Shown here one piece after another: positions 11,940 through 20,822 of a stretch of DNA of 59,371 nucleotides. Numbering within the stretch: position 1 is the stretch's first letter; each line of letters opens with the position of its first letter. The DNA lies in the NCBI RefSeq assembly GCF_900239495.1, contig NZ_OENE01000004.1:129842-189212 (forward strand), given 5' to 3'. The notes under the pieces are model-generated. The model was not told the DNA's origin. It searched no databases and saw only the letters and a list, made by a program, of their open reading frames with translations. This DNA comes from Tenacibaculum finnmarkense genomovar ulcerans. Lineage in GTDB: Bacteria; Bacteroidota; Bacteroidia; Flavobacteriales; Flavobacteriaceae. The translations under genes were made by a program, and so were the position numbers.

Positions 11940-12617
11940 TTATTCATCTAATAAATCGGGCCTTATATTTTTGGTGTGTTCGTAGGCTTTTTCTTCTCGC
12001 CACTTGTCAATTTTAGGGAAATTACCTGACAATAATATTTCAGGAACTTTCATTCCGTCATATTCTGCGGGTCTTGTGTAAACGGGTGGCGATAATAAAT
12101 TATCTTGAAAAGAATCTGTTAAAGCAGATTGTTCATCGCCTAAAACTCCAGGGATTAAACGCACAACAGCATCGCATAAAATAGCAGCTGCTAATTCTCC
12201 GCCTGTTAAAACGTAATCGCCAATAGAAACCTCTTTGGTAATAAATTTATCACGCACACGTTGGTCTACTCCTTTATAATGCCCTGTTAAAATAATGATA
12301 TTTTCTTTTAAAGAAAGCGTATTTGCTATTGATTGATTCAATGTTTTCGCATCAGGGGTCATATAAATAATTTCGTCATATGTTCTTTCAGCTTGTAATT
12401 TAGAAATACAAGCATCAATAGGCTCAATCATTAAAACCATTCCTGCGCCACCACCAAATTGGGTGTCGTCTAGTTTTTTGTAAGAGCCAAGCCCATAATC
12501 ACGTAAATTATGAAAATGAATTTCGGCTAAACCTTTGTCAATAGCGCGTTTCATCATTGAATGTTCAAACGGGCTTTTTAATAAATCGGGTGCTAGGGTA
12601 ATAATGTCTATTCGCAT
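11940..12617 (-). CDS. trmD: tRNA (guanine37-N1)-methyltransferase
   Basis: 225 residues. TrmD uses S-adenosylmethionine to methylate N1 of G37 next to the anticodon, which prevents +1 frameshifting. The trefoil-knot SPOUT signatures are present: [28 protein letters not shown] and [16 protein letters not shown]. The C-terminal domain ([27 protein letters not shown]) is the tRNA-binding part. Its start overlaps the end of the RluA-family gene by 10 bases, so the two are almost certainly translated from one message. The length is slightly short for the family but complete. Confidence 0.97.
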   Translation of the reverse strand: MRIDIITLAPDLLKSPFEHSMMKRAIDKGLAEIHFHNLRDYGLGSYKKLDDTQFGGGAGMVLMIEPIDACISKLQAERTYDEIIYMTPDAKTLNQSIANTLSLKENIIILTGHYKGVDQRVRDKFITKEVSIGDYVLTGGELAAAILCDAVVRLIPGVLGDEQSALTDSFQDNLLSPPVYTRPAEYDGMKVPEILLSGNFPKIDKWREEKAYEHTKNIRPDLLDE

Positions 12618-13480
12618 GTTGGCAAAGATATAATTTTTTTAAATTTCTTAGGAAGCTCTTTTGTAATAAACAGCTCTTTTTTTGTAAAAGGATGCTCAAA
12701 TTGTAGGCTAGAGGCGTGTAAATACAATCCTTTTCCGTTTAAAACAAAGCCGTCTAAAAAATGTTCTTTATCGCCTAAAATAGGGCTGTTTATAGCTAAT
12801 AAATGTTTTCTTAACTGATGTTTACGCCCTGTTTTTGGTGTTAATTCAACAAGATTTAACATTTTGAATCGTTCAGAAATAACTGTTTTTATCAGTTTAT
12901 AAGATGTTTCAGCTTTTTTATCATCAATAGGAAAATCAATAATTCCGTTATTTTCTATTTCCCCGATAGTTATTGCATGATATGTTTTTTGAATTTTTTT
13001 ATCCTCAAATAATTTATTTAAAGCGATAATACTCGAACTTGTTTTTCCAACCAATAAAAGTCCACTTGTTGGATAATCTAATCGATGTACAGGTCGAGGG
13101 CGAACAGCATCTTCTAAATGGCTTTTTTTGATATTTTGCAAGAGTGCATTATCAATAGTTGCAAACGAATTTCCACTAACTAAAATACCAGCAGGTTTAT
13201 AAATAACAGCTAAATAAGCATCTTCAAAAAGAATTTCTAACGGAAAATCAAAGTGTTTAAAAGTAGTGTCTTCGCCAATTTTATACAATTCTATTTTTTC
13301 ATTTCCAGTGATAAATAGGGCGGAAGTGGCAATTTTTTTATCAACAAAAATCAAGTTTTTTTTAAGCGCTTTTTTAATACCCGATTTTGTTGGAATGGTT
13401 TTAAAAATTCCAACACCGTATTCTTGCAATCGAATGGGGTTTTCTAGTAACGGCACTTTATGAGTTTCAGATAGGGTCAT
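12608..13480 (-). CDS. RluA-family RNA pseudouridine synthase
   Basis: 290 residues. The catalytic motif [18 protein letters not shown] contains the nucleophilic Asp of the HRLD box, followed by family segments [11 protein letters not shown], LKPx-like [17 protein letters not shown] and GDKEHF. An N-terminal region of about 70 residues precedes the catalytic domain and may be a small RNA-binding domain. The exact target (rRNA or tRNA position) cannot be told from sequence alone. It overlaps trmD by 10 bases, linking two RNA modification enzymes. Confidence 0.9.
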   Translation of the reverse strand: MTLSETHKVPLLENPIRLQEYGVGIFKTIPTKSGIKKALKKNLIFVDKKIATSALFITGNEKIELYKIGEDTTFKHFDFPLEILFEDAYLAVIYKPAGILVSGNSFATIDNALLQNIKKSHLEDAVRPRPVHRLDYPTSGLLLVGKTSSSIIALNKLFEDKKIQKTYHAITIGEIENNGIIDFPIDDKKAETSYKLIKTVISERFKMLNLVELTPKTGRKHQLRKHLLAINSPILGDKEHFLDGFVLNGKGLYLHASSLQFEHPFTKKELFITKELPKKFKKIISLPTCE

Positions 13481-13519
13481 TTAATATATAAAAATAGATT
13501 CTCGTATTTGGTTTTGTAT

Positions 13520-14119
13520 TTATTTTTCTTCTTCTTTAATTTCAGTAATTTTTACGCTGCAAAAAGAGCGTAAATCTTCAAAAAAGAGCGTAAAATCTTC
13601 TTCAAATAAGCGGTAATGGTTTTCTAAATCTTCCGAAGCCAGATTCATTTGAGATTTTCCTTGTGTACGTTTATTAATGCCGTTTAATACTTCTTGAATT
13701 CCGTTGGTAAATTGATAATTATACAACCAATTATACTGTATCATATTTGGCAATAATTTTTGTGTTTTTTCAGGAAGAATCTGTTTGTTTTCTTCTAATA
13801 ATTGATACACAGAATTTACGTAAATATCTAAAGGGATTTCTGAATAAATAGCCCAGTTTTTAGCTAAAAAATGATCGAAAAAAATGTCAATAATTACGCC
13901 GTCGTAATGTCTGTAGCGTTCGTGTAAACGTCTTTTACTTTTTCGAACAATTTTATGTGCATCGGTATAGGTATCAATTTGGCGGTGTAAAAGAATACCT
14001 TTTTGAATTTGTGGGTTAAAATGAGTTATTTTGTTGCCTTTAATATGATCGGCAATAAAATTTCCAATCATTAATTGCGTGTCATTTCCTGATAAATATA
14101 AGTGTGATAACAAATTCAT
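13520..14119 (-). CDS. Acyl carrier protein phosphodiesterase family protein (DUF479)
   Basis: 199 residues. The N-terminus MNLLSHLYLSGNDTQLMIGN followed by FIADHIKG, and the motif LLHRQIDTYTDAH, match the AcpH/DUF479 family. In E. coli AcpH removes the 4'-phosphopantetheine arm from acyl carrier protein. Family motif residues (two His and several Asp in an HD-like helical fold) are present: HRQID, and DGVIIDIFFDHFLA. Whether this homologue acts on ACP is inferred. It lies between pepD and the RluA-family gene on the same strand, 39 bases from the latter. Confidence 0.85.
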   Translation of the reverse strand: MNLLSHLYLSGNDTQLMIGNFIADHIKGNKITHFNPQIQKGILLHRQIDTYTDAHKIVRKSKRRLHERYRHYDGVIIDIFFDHFLAKNWAIYSEIPLDIYVNSVYQLLEENKQILPEKTQKLLPNMIQYNWLYNYQFTNGIQEVLNGINKRTQGKSQMNLASEDLENHYRLFEEDFTLFFEDLRSFCSVKITEIKEEEK

Positions 14120-14134
14120 AGCGTAAATGTAAAC

Positions 14135-14166
14135 AAAAAAACCACAACAGTTAGGTTGTGGTTTTT
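14135..14166 (-). terminator. Terminator of pepD
   Basis: The stem ACCACAAC / GTTGTGGT with a 6-base loop is bordered by A7 and T5. It lies just past the pepD stop and just upstream of the acpH-like start, so that gene probably has its own promoter or depends on read-through. Confidence 0.85.
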
Positions 14167-14183
14167 AAGATGTTATTTACTGT

Positions 14184-15647
14184 TTAGTTTTTACTAGGGA
14201 TATTTTTTAAAATTTCTAATAAAAATTTCCAATATTTTTGTGTTGATGAAATTTGAGCACATTCGTCAGGTGAGTGTGGTCCTCTAATATTTGGTCCGAA
14301 AGAAACCATGTCCATATCAGGGTAATTTTGCCCTAAAAGTCCACATTCTAAACCTGCATGACAAGCAGCTACATTAGGTTGCTCGTTATGTAATTCTACA
14401 TATAATTTTTCAACAACTTTTAATATTTCAGAATTTAAATTAGGCAACCATCCAGGATACGAACCTGAAAATTCAACATCAAAACCTGCTAATTCAAAAG
14501 CCGAACGCATTGCGTTTGCTAAATCCCATTTATTACTTTCTGAAGAAGAACGAGTTAAACAAGCGATTCTTATTTTTCCGTCTTTTACAGTAACACGAGC
14601 GATATTGTTAGAGGTTTCTACTAATCCTTCAATATCTGGGCTCATACGATATACACCATTTAAAGCCGTGTACATTGATTTTATAAATCCTTCTTGAATA
14701 CCTAAATCCATTACGTGTTTAGGAGTTTCAACTTGTTCTAATTCAATTGATAAATTAACTTCTAATAAAGCAAATTCTGCTTTAATCGTATTTATTAATT
14801 GTTGAGTTTCAAATAAGAAAGGTTCTTTTGATACAGTATCAACAACAACTGTTGAAAAACTTTCACGAGGAATAGCATTACGTAAACTTCCTCCGTTTAT
14901 ATGGGCAACACGTAAACCAAAGTTTGTAAAACCATCAAATAATAAACGATTCATTATTTTATTGGCATTTCCCAAACCTTTAATAATATCCATTCCTGAA
15001 TGACCTCCTTTTAAACCTGTAATAGAAATTTTAAAAGCAGTTGTATTTTCGGGAGTAGCTTCTTGAGTATAAGTTCTTGTAGCGGTAACATCGACACCAC
15101 CTGCACAACCCATGCTAATTTCGTCATCATCTTCGGTATCTAAATTTAATAAGATTTCTCCTTTTAAAATACCACCTTCTAAGCCCATTGCACCAGTCAT
15201 ACCAGTTTCTTCATCAATAGTAAACAAAGCTTCAATAGCAGGATGTGCAATTTCTGAAGATTCTAAAATAGCCATAATTGAGGCAACTCCTAAGCCGTTA
15301 TCGGCACCCAAAGTAGTTCCCTTAGCTCTTACCCAATCACCATCAACAAACATTTTAATTCCTTCTGTATCAAAATCGAAAACAGTGTCAGCATTTTTTT
15401 GATGTACCATGTCTAAATGACTTTGAAGTACAATGGCTTTACGGTTTTCCATTCCTAAAGAAGCTGGCTTGCGAATAATTACGTTTCCAACCTTATCGAC
15501 CATCGTTTCTAATTGCAAGTTTTTACCAAAATCAACCATAAATTGGATAACTTTTTCTTCTTTTTTAGATGGACGAGGTACGGCATTTAAGTCGGCAAAA
15601 TTCTTCCAAACAGCTTTAGGCTCTAAGTTTCTTATTTCTGAATTCAT
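14184..15647 (-). CDS. pepD: Aminoacyl-histidine dipeptidase (cytosolic non-specific dipeptidase)
   Basis: 487 residues from the ATG at 15647 (MNSEIRNLEPKAVWKNFADL); the frame is open 36 codons further but overlaps recR. M20-family zinc peptidase that hydrolyses dipeptides such as Xaa-His in the cytoplasm. Metal-site segments are visible: LQSHLDMVHQKN, TLGADNGLGVA (bridging Asp), FTIDEETGMTGA (catalytic Glu pair) and LNLDTEDDDE. Near the C-terminus are CHAGLECGLL and GPNIRGPHSPDE, which supply further ligands. It is divergent from recR; a TATCTTTG box on the minus strand at 15676-15683 is a likely promoter element. Confidence 0.95.
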   Translation of the reverse strand: MNSEIRNLEPKAVWKNFADLNAVPRPSKKEEKVIQFMVDFGKNLQLETMVDKVGNVIIRKPASLGMENRKAIVLQSHLDMVHQKNADTVFDFDTEGIKMFVDGDWVRAKGTTLGADNGLGVASIMAILESSEIAHPAIEALFTIDEETGMTGAMGLEGGILKGEILLNLDTEDDDEISMGCAGGVDVTATRTYTQEATPENTTAFKISITGLKGGHSGMDIIKGLGNANKIMNRLLFDGFTNFGLRVAHINGGSLRNAIPRESFSTVVVDTVSKEPFLFETQQLINTIKAEFALLEVNLSIELEQVETPKHVMDLGIQEGFIKSMYTALNGVYRMSPDIEGLVETSNNIARVTVKDGKIRIACLTRSSSESNKWDLANAMRSAFELAGFDVEFSGSYPGWLPNLNSEILKVVEKLYVELHNEQPNVAACHAGLECGLLGQNYPDMDMVSFGPNIRGPHSPDECAQISSTQKYWKFLLEILKNIPSKN

Positions 15648-15675
15648 TGTAAATTGTTTGTTTAAATGTAAGCAA

Positions 15676-15683
15676 CAAAGATA
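15676..15683 (-). promoter_or_regulatory. Putative -7 box for pepD
   Basis: TATCTTTG on the minus strand fits the Bacteroidetes TAnnTTTG consensus, 29 bases before the pepD ATG. No clear -33 TTTG was found. Confidence 0.5.
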
Positions 15684-15727
15684 CTTTTTTAAACTGATAT
15701 ATTTTAGCGATGCTATTTGAAAAATTG

Positions 15728-15735
15728 TAAATTTG
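15728..15735 (+). promoter_or_regulatory. Putative -7 box for recR (leaderless?)
   Basis: TAAATTTG matches TAnnTTTG exactly and ends only 4 bases before the recR ATG. If this box is used, transcription would begin at or next to the start codon, giving a leaderless message. Confidence 0.6.
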
Positions 15736-15739
15736 CGGC

Positions 15740-16357
15740 ATGGATTTTTCTTCAAAATTACTAGAAAAAGCAGTCGATGAGGTAAGTCGATTGCCAGGAA
15801 TAGGCAAGCGAACGGCGCTTCGTTTGGTCTTACATTTATTAAAACAACCTACTGAAAACACCACTTATTTAACAAGTGCTTTAACGCAGTTACGAAACGA
15901 TGTAAAAGCCTGTAAAAAATGTCATAATATTTCAGATACCGTTGTATGTGAAATTTGCAATAACCCGAATAGAAACGCCAGTACTGTATGTGTTGTTGAA
16001 GACCTTCGAGATGTAATGGCTATTGAAAACACGGCACAATTTAGAGGGATGTATCATGTTTTGGGCGGTAAAATTTCGCCTATTGAAGGAATTGGTCCTC
16101 AAAATTTAGAAATAGCATCTTTGGTAACTAAGGTTAAAAAAGGCGAAATAAAAGAATTGATTTTTGCCTTGAGTGCAACGATGGAAGGCGACACCACGAA
16201 TTTTTATATTTACAAGCAAATAGAAGATTGCAATATAACAACCTCTACCATTGCCCGAGGAATTTCGGTAGGCGATGAGTTAGAATATGCCGACCAAATT
16301 ACCTTAGGTAGGTCTATTGTAAACCGTATTCCTTTTGAGCAGTCAATAAAAGTGTGA
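15740..16357 (+). CDS. recR: Recombination protein RecR
   Basis: 205 residues, the normal RecR length. RecR works with RecO (and RecF) to load RecA at single-strand gaps. Visible in order: an N-terminal helix-hairpin-helix ([20 protein letters not shown]), a C4 zinc finger at about residues 58-72 ([16 protein letters not shown]), a Toprim domain beginning [15 protein letters not shown], and a Walker-B-like C-terminal segment ([16 protein letters not shown]). It is monocistronic, divergent from pepD, and ends at a terminator shared with the next gene on the opposite strand. Confidence 0.97.
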   Translation: MDFSSKLLEKAVDEVSRLPGIGKRTALRLVLHLLKQPTENTTYLTSALTQLRNDVKACKKCHNISDTVVCEICNNPNRNASTVCVVEDLRDVMAIENTAQFRGMYHVLGGKISPIEGIGPQNLEIASLVTKVKKGEIKELIFALSATMEGDTTNFYIYKQIEDCNITTSTIARGISVGDELEYADQITLGRSIVNRIPFEQSIKV

Positions 16358-16385
16358 TAAAAGAGAAGTGATATAAAAAGTGTAT

Positions 16386-16421
16386 AAAAAAATCCGAAAT
16401 TTTTAAAATTTCGGATTTTTT
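16386..16421. terminator. Bidirectional terminator between recR and a lipoprotein gene
   Basis: The stem AATCCGAAATTT / AAATTTCGGATT has A and T runs on both sides. It serves the convergent recR and the lipoprotein gene. Confidence 0.9.
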
Positions 16422-16426
16422 ATGAA

Positions 16427-16843
16427 TTACTGTCTTTTGTAAGTTAAACCATTACTAGGAAAGGTAAATTCTTGTTTATCTTCAGAGAAAGTAATGTTTA
16501 AATCGGCACCATTACCTGTATATCCGTGTTTTTTAAAGTTATAAGTATTGTTTTTGTTATTTTTCCAATAGCCTTTATAAGATGATTTTTCATCCTTAGC
16601 GCATAAATTATTGGTATTATTATAATCATTAAAAATATAATAACCATTATTAACAAAGGTATAGCTGTCTTTTTTTTGGCAAGCATCAGTTATAACTGTG
16701 GTGTTTTTGTGGGTTAATTTCCAAATACCAACAAGAGGATCTTTGGTTTCTATTAGTTCTTCAGGGGTTGGTATTTCATCACTTTTAGAAGCACATGAAC
16801 TAAGTAAAATAAGGCTAATAAATACTAAAAATATTTTTTTCAT
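16427..16843 (-). CDS. Small lipocalin-like lipoprotein
   Basis: 138 residues. The signal sequence ends in a lipobox, ILLSSC, with the acceptor Cys at about residue 18. The mature part has the pattern of short flavobacterial lipocalin-like proteins: LVGIWKLTHKN, a Cys-containing central part (ITDACQKKDSYTFVNNGYYIF), SYKGYWKN and a final FTFPSNGLTYKR. These are presumed small beta-barrels anchored in the outer membrane; ligand and role are unknown. It follows hemJ on the same strand with a 69-base gap and may be the last gene of that transcript. Confidence 0.8.
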   Translation of the reverse strand: MKKIFLVFISLILLSSCASKSDEIPTPEELIETKDPLVGIWKLTHKNTTVITDACQKKDSYTFVNNGYYIFNDYNNTNNLCAKDEKSSYKGYWKNNKNNTYNFKKHGYTGNGADLNITFSEDKQEFTFPSNGLTYKRQ

Positions 16844-16912
16844 ACTGTTGTTTTAAGATTGTTTTTTAAGGTGTTTTTAATTTTTTTTGATGTCAAAATA
16901 AAAATTAACGGA

Positions 16913-17494
16913 TTATTTATCCTGTTTTTTAAGCAATTCACTATCTTGTTTGTCCCAAGATTTTTTAGCTCTTAATTTTTTGTAAAACTGAATTCCAAGC
17001 ATTAATAATACACCAAAAAGAATAATTCCTGCAACTCCCCAAACCCAACTAATCGTGTTTTTTAAAACCACTAAAAAAACGACGGCAAACAAAATTATAG
17101 TTGGTGCTTCGTTAAATATTCTTAGTTTTGTAGGGCTGTAATTTATTTCATCTCGCTGTAATTCTTTATATATTTTATGACAAAATCCGTGGTAAAAATA
17201 TAAGGCTAAAACAAAGGCTAATTTAACGTGCATCCAAGGCAATTCTAAATAAATAGGATTTTCGATAAGCATCCAAATAGCAAAAAAACTCGCTAAAAAT
17301 AACGATGGCCAGGTAATAATATACCACAAACGCTTGGTCATTAATTTGTACTGCGTTTGTAAAATTGTTTTGGCAGGTTCTTCTTTTTTTTCGGCTTCTA
17401 CATGATAAATAAATAAGCGCCCAACATAAAATAAACCCGCAAACCAAGTAACTACAAAAATAATATGTAGTGCTTTTATATATAAAAAATCCAT
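16913..17494 (-). CDS. hemJ: Protoporphyrinogen IX oxidase, HemJ type
   Basis: 193 residues. HemJ is an integral membrane protein that oxidises protoporphyrinogen IX to protoporphyrin IX, the step before ferrochelatase. Family motifs: YIKALHIIFVVTWFAGLFYV with the conserved His near residue 10, LFIYHVEAE, MTKRLWYIITWPS, ELPWMHVKLAF with conserved His and Lys, and LRIFNEAPTI. Four to five hydrophobic segments are apparent, and the tail is charged (KKLRAKKSWDKQD). The ferrochelatase gene is two genes upstream, and no HemG or HemY is in the window, so HemJ most likely fills this step. The start lies directly after the U-run of the preceding terminator. Confidence 0.93.
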   Translation of the reverse strand: MDFLYIKALHIIFVVTWFAGLFYVGRLFIYHVEAEKKEEPAKTILQTQYKLMTKRLWYIITWPSLFLASFFAIWMLIENPIYLELPWMHVKLAFVLALYFYHGFCHKIYKELQRDEINYSPTKLRIFNEAPTIILFAVVFLVVLKNTISWVWGVAGIILFGVLLMLGIQFYKKLRAKKSWDKQDSELLKKQDK

Positions 17495-17539
17495 AATAAA
17501 AAAAATGAGGTCTTAAAACAATATTGTTTTAAGACCTCA
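17495..17539 (-). terminator. Strong terminator after the LipL32-like gene, abutting hemJ
   Basis: A 34-base near-perfect hairpin (TGAGGTCTTAAAACAA / TTGTTTTAAGACCTCA) on the minus strand is followed by a T8 run and, within 11 bases, the hemJ ATG. The position leaves no space for a hemJ promoter after the hairpin. hemJ expression must use read-through, processing, or a promoter inside the previous gene. Confidence 0.85.
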
Positions 17540-17564
17540 AATTTAATGATTTTAATGTAATTAA

Positions 17565-18254
17565 TTACATTTGCTTTTTTAATTCAGCAATAGATTTAGC
17601 AACAACAACTCCTGGTAATTTTATAGGTGCTGCAATTTGAGCTAAAAATGTACCTTTTACTTCTCCTTTTTTATAGGTCGTAAATCCAATTCTGTACAAA
17701 CCAGTAGTAATGGCTTTTAAAGGATTTCCTATTTCACTTTTATACCTTAATAATGAATTATATCTAGATCCACTAGGTAATTTAGGCATTTCGCTACTAT
17801 CATCATTTTTAGCAAGTGTATGCCAATTTGCGTTTTTAACTTTACTTTCGGTAATAGAACCTTTTGTAAAAATATCTGAACGCTCTAAAGTAATATAGGT
17901 GTCAAAATAATCTTTAGATTTTTTGTTTGCTTCAAAATCAGCAGATACAATGGCATTTTTCGGTTTATTTTTTCCTATAGGAGAAACCATTCTTACACCT
18001 AATTCAGGAGCAACAGCAGGAACCCAAACATATAAATAATAGAATTTTTTTCCATCTTTAACTTCATCTTCATTACCTGATTTTACAAAACCTTTGTAAG
18101 AAATAACATCGGTGTATGGAAGTCTTATTTTTTTAAACCCAAGATTTTTTTGAGTTAAACCTCCGAAAGTACCAACTTTCTTTTGAGCACTAATACTTCC
18201 TACAGATACCACAGCAATAGCAAGTCCTGCAGCAATTTTTTTTAAATTTTTCAT
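17565..18254 (-). CDS. LipL32-family secreted protein without a lipobox
   Basis: 229 residues. The mature protein closely resembles LipL32, the major surface lipoprotein of pathogenic Leptospira. Matching stretches, from memory of that protein, include FYYLYVWVPAVAPELGVRMV, the FDTYITLER block, SRYNSLLR and GLYRIGFTTYKKGEVKGTF. Positions equivalent to the LipL32 calcium site (the Asp-Thr of FDT, the adjacent acidic pair in KNDDSSE, and the Tyr of RYNSL) appear kept. Unlike LipL32, the signal peptide (MKNLKKIAAGLAIAVVSVGS, ending ISAQ) has no cysteine, so the protein should be cut by signal peptidase I and be soluble or secreted. It lies 55 bases after hemH and ends at a strong terminator. Homologues outside Leptospira are known (Pfam LipL32), but their function is not. 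Confidence 0.88.
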   Translation of the reverse strand: MKNLKKIAAGLAIAVVSVGSISAQKKVGTFGGLTQKNLGFKKIRLPYTDVISYKGFVKSGNEDEVKDGKKFYYLYVWVPAVAPELGVRMVSPIGKNKPKNAIVSADFEANKKSKDYFDTYITLERSDIFTKGSITESKVKNANWHTLAKNDDSSEMPKLPSGSRYNSLLRYKSEIGNPLKAITTGLYRIGFTTYKKGEVKGTFLAQIAAPIKLPGVVVAKSIAELKKQM

Positions 18255-18309
18255 TGTTTTTTATATCTAATTTAGAGCGAATATAGATAATAAAATTAGA
18301 ATAACGCAC

Positions 18310-19323
18310 TTATTTTAAGTTATTAATCCAGTCAGCTAAAACACTGACCCATTGCTTATTGTCGTTAATACAAGGCACTGTATGGAATTCTTCACCACCG
18401 GATTCTAAAAACTCTTCTTTTCCTTCCATGGCAATTTCTTCTAAAGTTTCTAAACAATCAGAAACAAAAGCAGGTGTTACAATTGCTAGTTTTTTAATAC
18501 CATCTTTTTCGGCTTTTTTTACAATAGTTCTATCAGTATAAGGTTGTAACCAAGGATCAACTCCTAAACGAGATTGAAAAGAAGTAGAAACCATATTTTC
18601 ATCTAAATCTAATGCTGATATTACATTTTTTGTAGTTTCAAAACATTGATGACGGTAACAAAATTCATGCGCTTTTGATGGTGTATTACAACAGCTTCCG
18701 TCTATTTTACAATGGCTTTTTGTAATGTCAGATTTGCGAATATGACGCTCAGGAACTCCATGGTAAGAAAATAAGATATGGTCGTATTCTTTATCGGCTA
18801 AATACTCTTTAATACTGTTCGATAAAGCGCTGATGTATTCCGGTTTTTTATAAAAAGCAGGAACATCGGTAATTTTCATCTCTGGGAAAAACTCCTTTCT
18901 AATTTCTTCAGCTAACACCACAATAGTTTCAGTTGTTGCCATCGCAAATTGAGGATATAAAGGAATTAATAATACTTCGGTAACACCTTTATCATGTAAT
19001 TCTTGCAATCCTTTTTTAATGGTCATTGTACCGTATCGCATTGCCAAAGCAACAGGATATTCAGTTTTTTCTTGCACCTTTTTTTGTAATCTTTCTGATA
19101 AAACAATTAAAGGAGAACCGTCTTTCCACCAAATTTTTTTATAAGCCGCTGCTGATTGTTTCGGGCGGGTGTTTAAAATAATTCCTTTTACTAAAAATGA
19201 ACGAAACCAATACGGAACATCAATTACGCGTTCGTCCATTAAAAACTCTCCTAAATATTTTTTTACATCCTTTGGATCTGTGCTTTCAGGTGATCCTAAG
19301 TTGACTAATAAAGCTCCTTTCAT
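18310..19323 (-). CDS. hemH: Ferrochelatase
   Basis: 337 residues. HemH inserts Fe2+ into protoporphyrin IX to form haem at the cytoplasmic face of the membrane. Signatures: LVNLGSPESTDPKDVKKYL, KKIWWKDGSPLI, LFSYHGVPERHIRKSD (with the metal-site His), and VTPAFVSDCLETLEEIAMEG. A cluster of cysteines lies just after the signature (HCKIDGSCCNT, and YRHQCF). This resembles the region that binds an iron-sulphur cluster in some ferrochelatases, though whether one is bound here is unknown. It lies between the SpoU-family gene and the LipL32-like gene. Confidence 0.97.
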   Translation of the reverse strand: MKGALLVNLGSPESTDPKDVKKYLGEFLMDERVIDVPYWFRSFLVKGIILNTRPKQSAAAYKKIWWKDGSPLIVLSERLQKKVQEKTEYPVALAMRYGTMTIKKGLQELHDKGVTEVLLIPLYPQFAMATTETIVVLAEEIRKEFFPEMKITDVPAFYKKPEYISALSNSIKEYLADKEYDHILFSYHGVPERHIRKSDITKSHCKIDGSCCNTPSKAHEFCYRHQCFETTKNVISALDLDENMVSTSFQSRLGVDPWLQPYTDRTIVKKAEKDGIKKLAIVTPAFVSDCLETLEEIAMEGKEEFLESGGEEFHTVPCINDNKQWVSVLADWINNLK

Positions 19324-19386
19324 CTTTTTATTTATTTGGTCATTATTATAGTGATTTTTTTTTATTAAAAGATTAAATCACACTAT

Positions 19387-19896
19387 TTATAAAACTTTTT
19401 TTAATTGATTTGTTGTTTCGTATAAAGCAATGCTTAAACTATGAATTACATTCATTGAAGAGTTGCGTCCGTACATTGGTATAGCAACAGTGGCATCAAC
19501 ACTATTAATATTTTCAATACCGTTTCTTTCACTTCCTAAAAGTAGTACTATTTTTTCTTCGGATGTAAAATCGAAATTTTGAAGCGCTACGCTTTTATCG
19601 GCAACTTCAATACCTATAATGGTATTTCCTTCGGCTTTTAATCGCTTAATAACTTGGTTGAAATCATCATAAATTTCATGTTCAATTTGCGCAATAGTAT
19701 TTCTAGCGGTGCGTTTTACGTTTCTATTTTGAATAGAAGGAGAACTTTGGTGTAAAAATATTTTTTGAACCCCAAAACTCTCGGCAATACGAAAACACAT
19801 ACCGATGTTTTCAGGAGTTCGTATGGCATCGCAAACAATGGTTATTGGAAATGTTTGTTGCTTGTTTTCTATGTCGTAATGCGTAAGTTGTTTCAT
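19387..19896 (-). CDS. SpoU/TrmH-family RNA 2'-O-methyltransferase
   Basis: 169 residues, a minimal SPOUT methyltransferase. Motif 1 is CDAIRTPENIGMCFRIAESFG, motif 2 is IVLLLGSERNGIE, and motif 3 is IPMYGRNSSMNVIHSLSIAL, which also holds the SAM-binding knot. The substrate (tRNA or rRNA) cannot be assigned; the short length suggests a TrmL- or TrmH-like enzyme without an extra RNA-binding domain. It begins 5 bases after the araC-type gene stops, so the two are co-transcribed in front of hemH. Confidence 0.9.
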   Translation of the reverse strand: MKQLTHYDIENKQQTFPITIVCDAIRTPENIGMCFRIAESFGVQKIFLHQSSPSIQNRNVKRTARNTIAQIEHEIYDDFNQVIKRLKAEGNTIIGIEVADKSVALQNFDFTSEEKIVLLLGSERNGIENINSVDATVAIPMYGRNSSMNVIHSLSIALYETTNQLKKVL

Positions 19897-19901
19897 CTTT
19901 T

Positions 19902-20795
19902 TTACTTTTTATTGGCTTGTAAAGAAATTACATATTGTTTTGGAGTGGTGCCAAATTTCTTTTTAAAAGCGGCTATAAAATGGCTAGAAGTACTGTAACC
20001 AAGTTGTAAACCAACTTCGTTTACGTTAAATTGATTGCTTTCTAAAAGTTTGCGCGCGTGCTCCATTTTGTAATCAAAAAGAAAACTGTAAACCGTGTCG
20101 CCATATATTTGTTTAAAGCCTTCTTTTAATTTTTTTAAATTTAACCCCACTTCGGTAGCAAGTTCTTGTAGGGTAGGCGGCTCACTCATTTTAGCAATAA
20201 TAATATCTTTTGCATGTCTTATTTTTTGAATTTCTCGATCATCTACTAAAAAAGGACAGTATTCATTTTCGGTATTTTCGCCAGTATCAAAATGAAGGCT
20301 TAATAATTCGTATGTTTTCCCTTTTATGTAAAGATCTTTCATCGAACTATGGTTTTTTGCCGTTAAAATTTGCTGTAAAACCATTAAGGCATTTGGGCTA
20401 ATTTGAGTATCGTCATAATATTTTTTATGCTTATTATCATCGCTTAAAAAAGGAATATAACTGGCTTCTTTTGAAAATAAAGCATGAAATTTTTCAATAG
20501 AAATTAAAAGAGACACCAAAGATGTTTTCGGTAAAATCTCTAAGTTTATTGGAAGGTTTTGCTGTGGGTTATATAAAAAGATAACATGCTTGTCTAACAC
20601 GTTAAATGTGTAGCTGGTATTGTTAAAATGAAATTTACAATTCCCTTTAACACAGTAATGTAACTGTATATAGGAGTTGTCAATATCTCTTTTGTAAAAT
20701 TCAGTTTCGTTGGTGTTATTTTGAAATTTTAAAACAAAAAAACCTTTTTCTAGGATGATTTCTCTAAACGTACTTTCTGCGATGTTTTTTGACAT
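19902..20795 (-). CDS. AraC-family transcriptional regulator next to haem genes
   Basis: 297 residues. The C-terminal 100 residues are a typical AraC double helix-turn-helix (PTLQELATEVGLNLKKLKEG then VNEVGLQLGYSTSSHFIAAF and KKFGTTPKQYV). The N-terminal 180 residues are a sensor-like domain without a recognised ligand motif. The gene is divergent from hemA, with 209 bases between them, and heads the transcript with the SpoU gene and hemH. Control of the haem genes in both directions is therefore likely but inferred. An iron-box-like palindrome lies 28 bases upstream of its start. Confidence 0.9.
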   Translation of the reverse strand: MSKNIAESTFREIILEKGFFVLKFQNNTNETEFYKRDIDNSYIQLHYCVKGNCKFHFNNTSYTFNVLDKHVIFLYNPQQNLPINLEILPKTSLVSLLISIEKFHALFSKEASYIPFLSDDNKHKKYYDDTQISPNALMVLQQILTAKNHSSMKDLYIKGKTYELLSLHFDTGENTENEYCPFLVDDREIQKIRHAKDIIIAKMSEPPTLQELATEVGLNLKKLKEGFKQIYGDTVYSFLFDYKMEHARKLLESNQFNVNEVGLQLGYSTSSHFIAAFKKKFGTTPKQYVISLQANKK

Positions 20796-20822
20796 AGTCT
20801 AAAATATAATTAAAAACAATCT

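Noticed and set aside
15616..15864. Minus-strand frame spanning the pepD/recR divergent region
   Set aside because: It overlaps both well-supported genes and their promoters.
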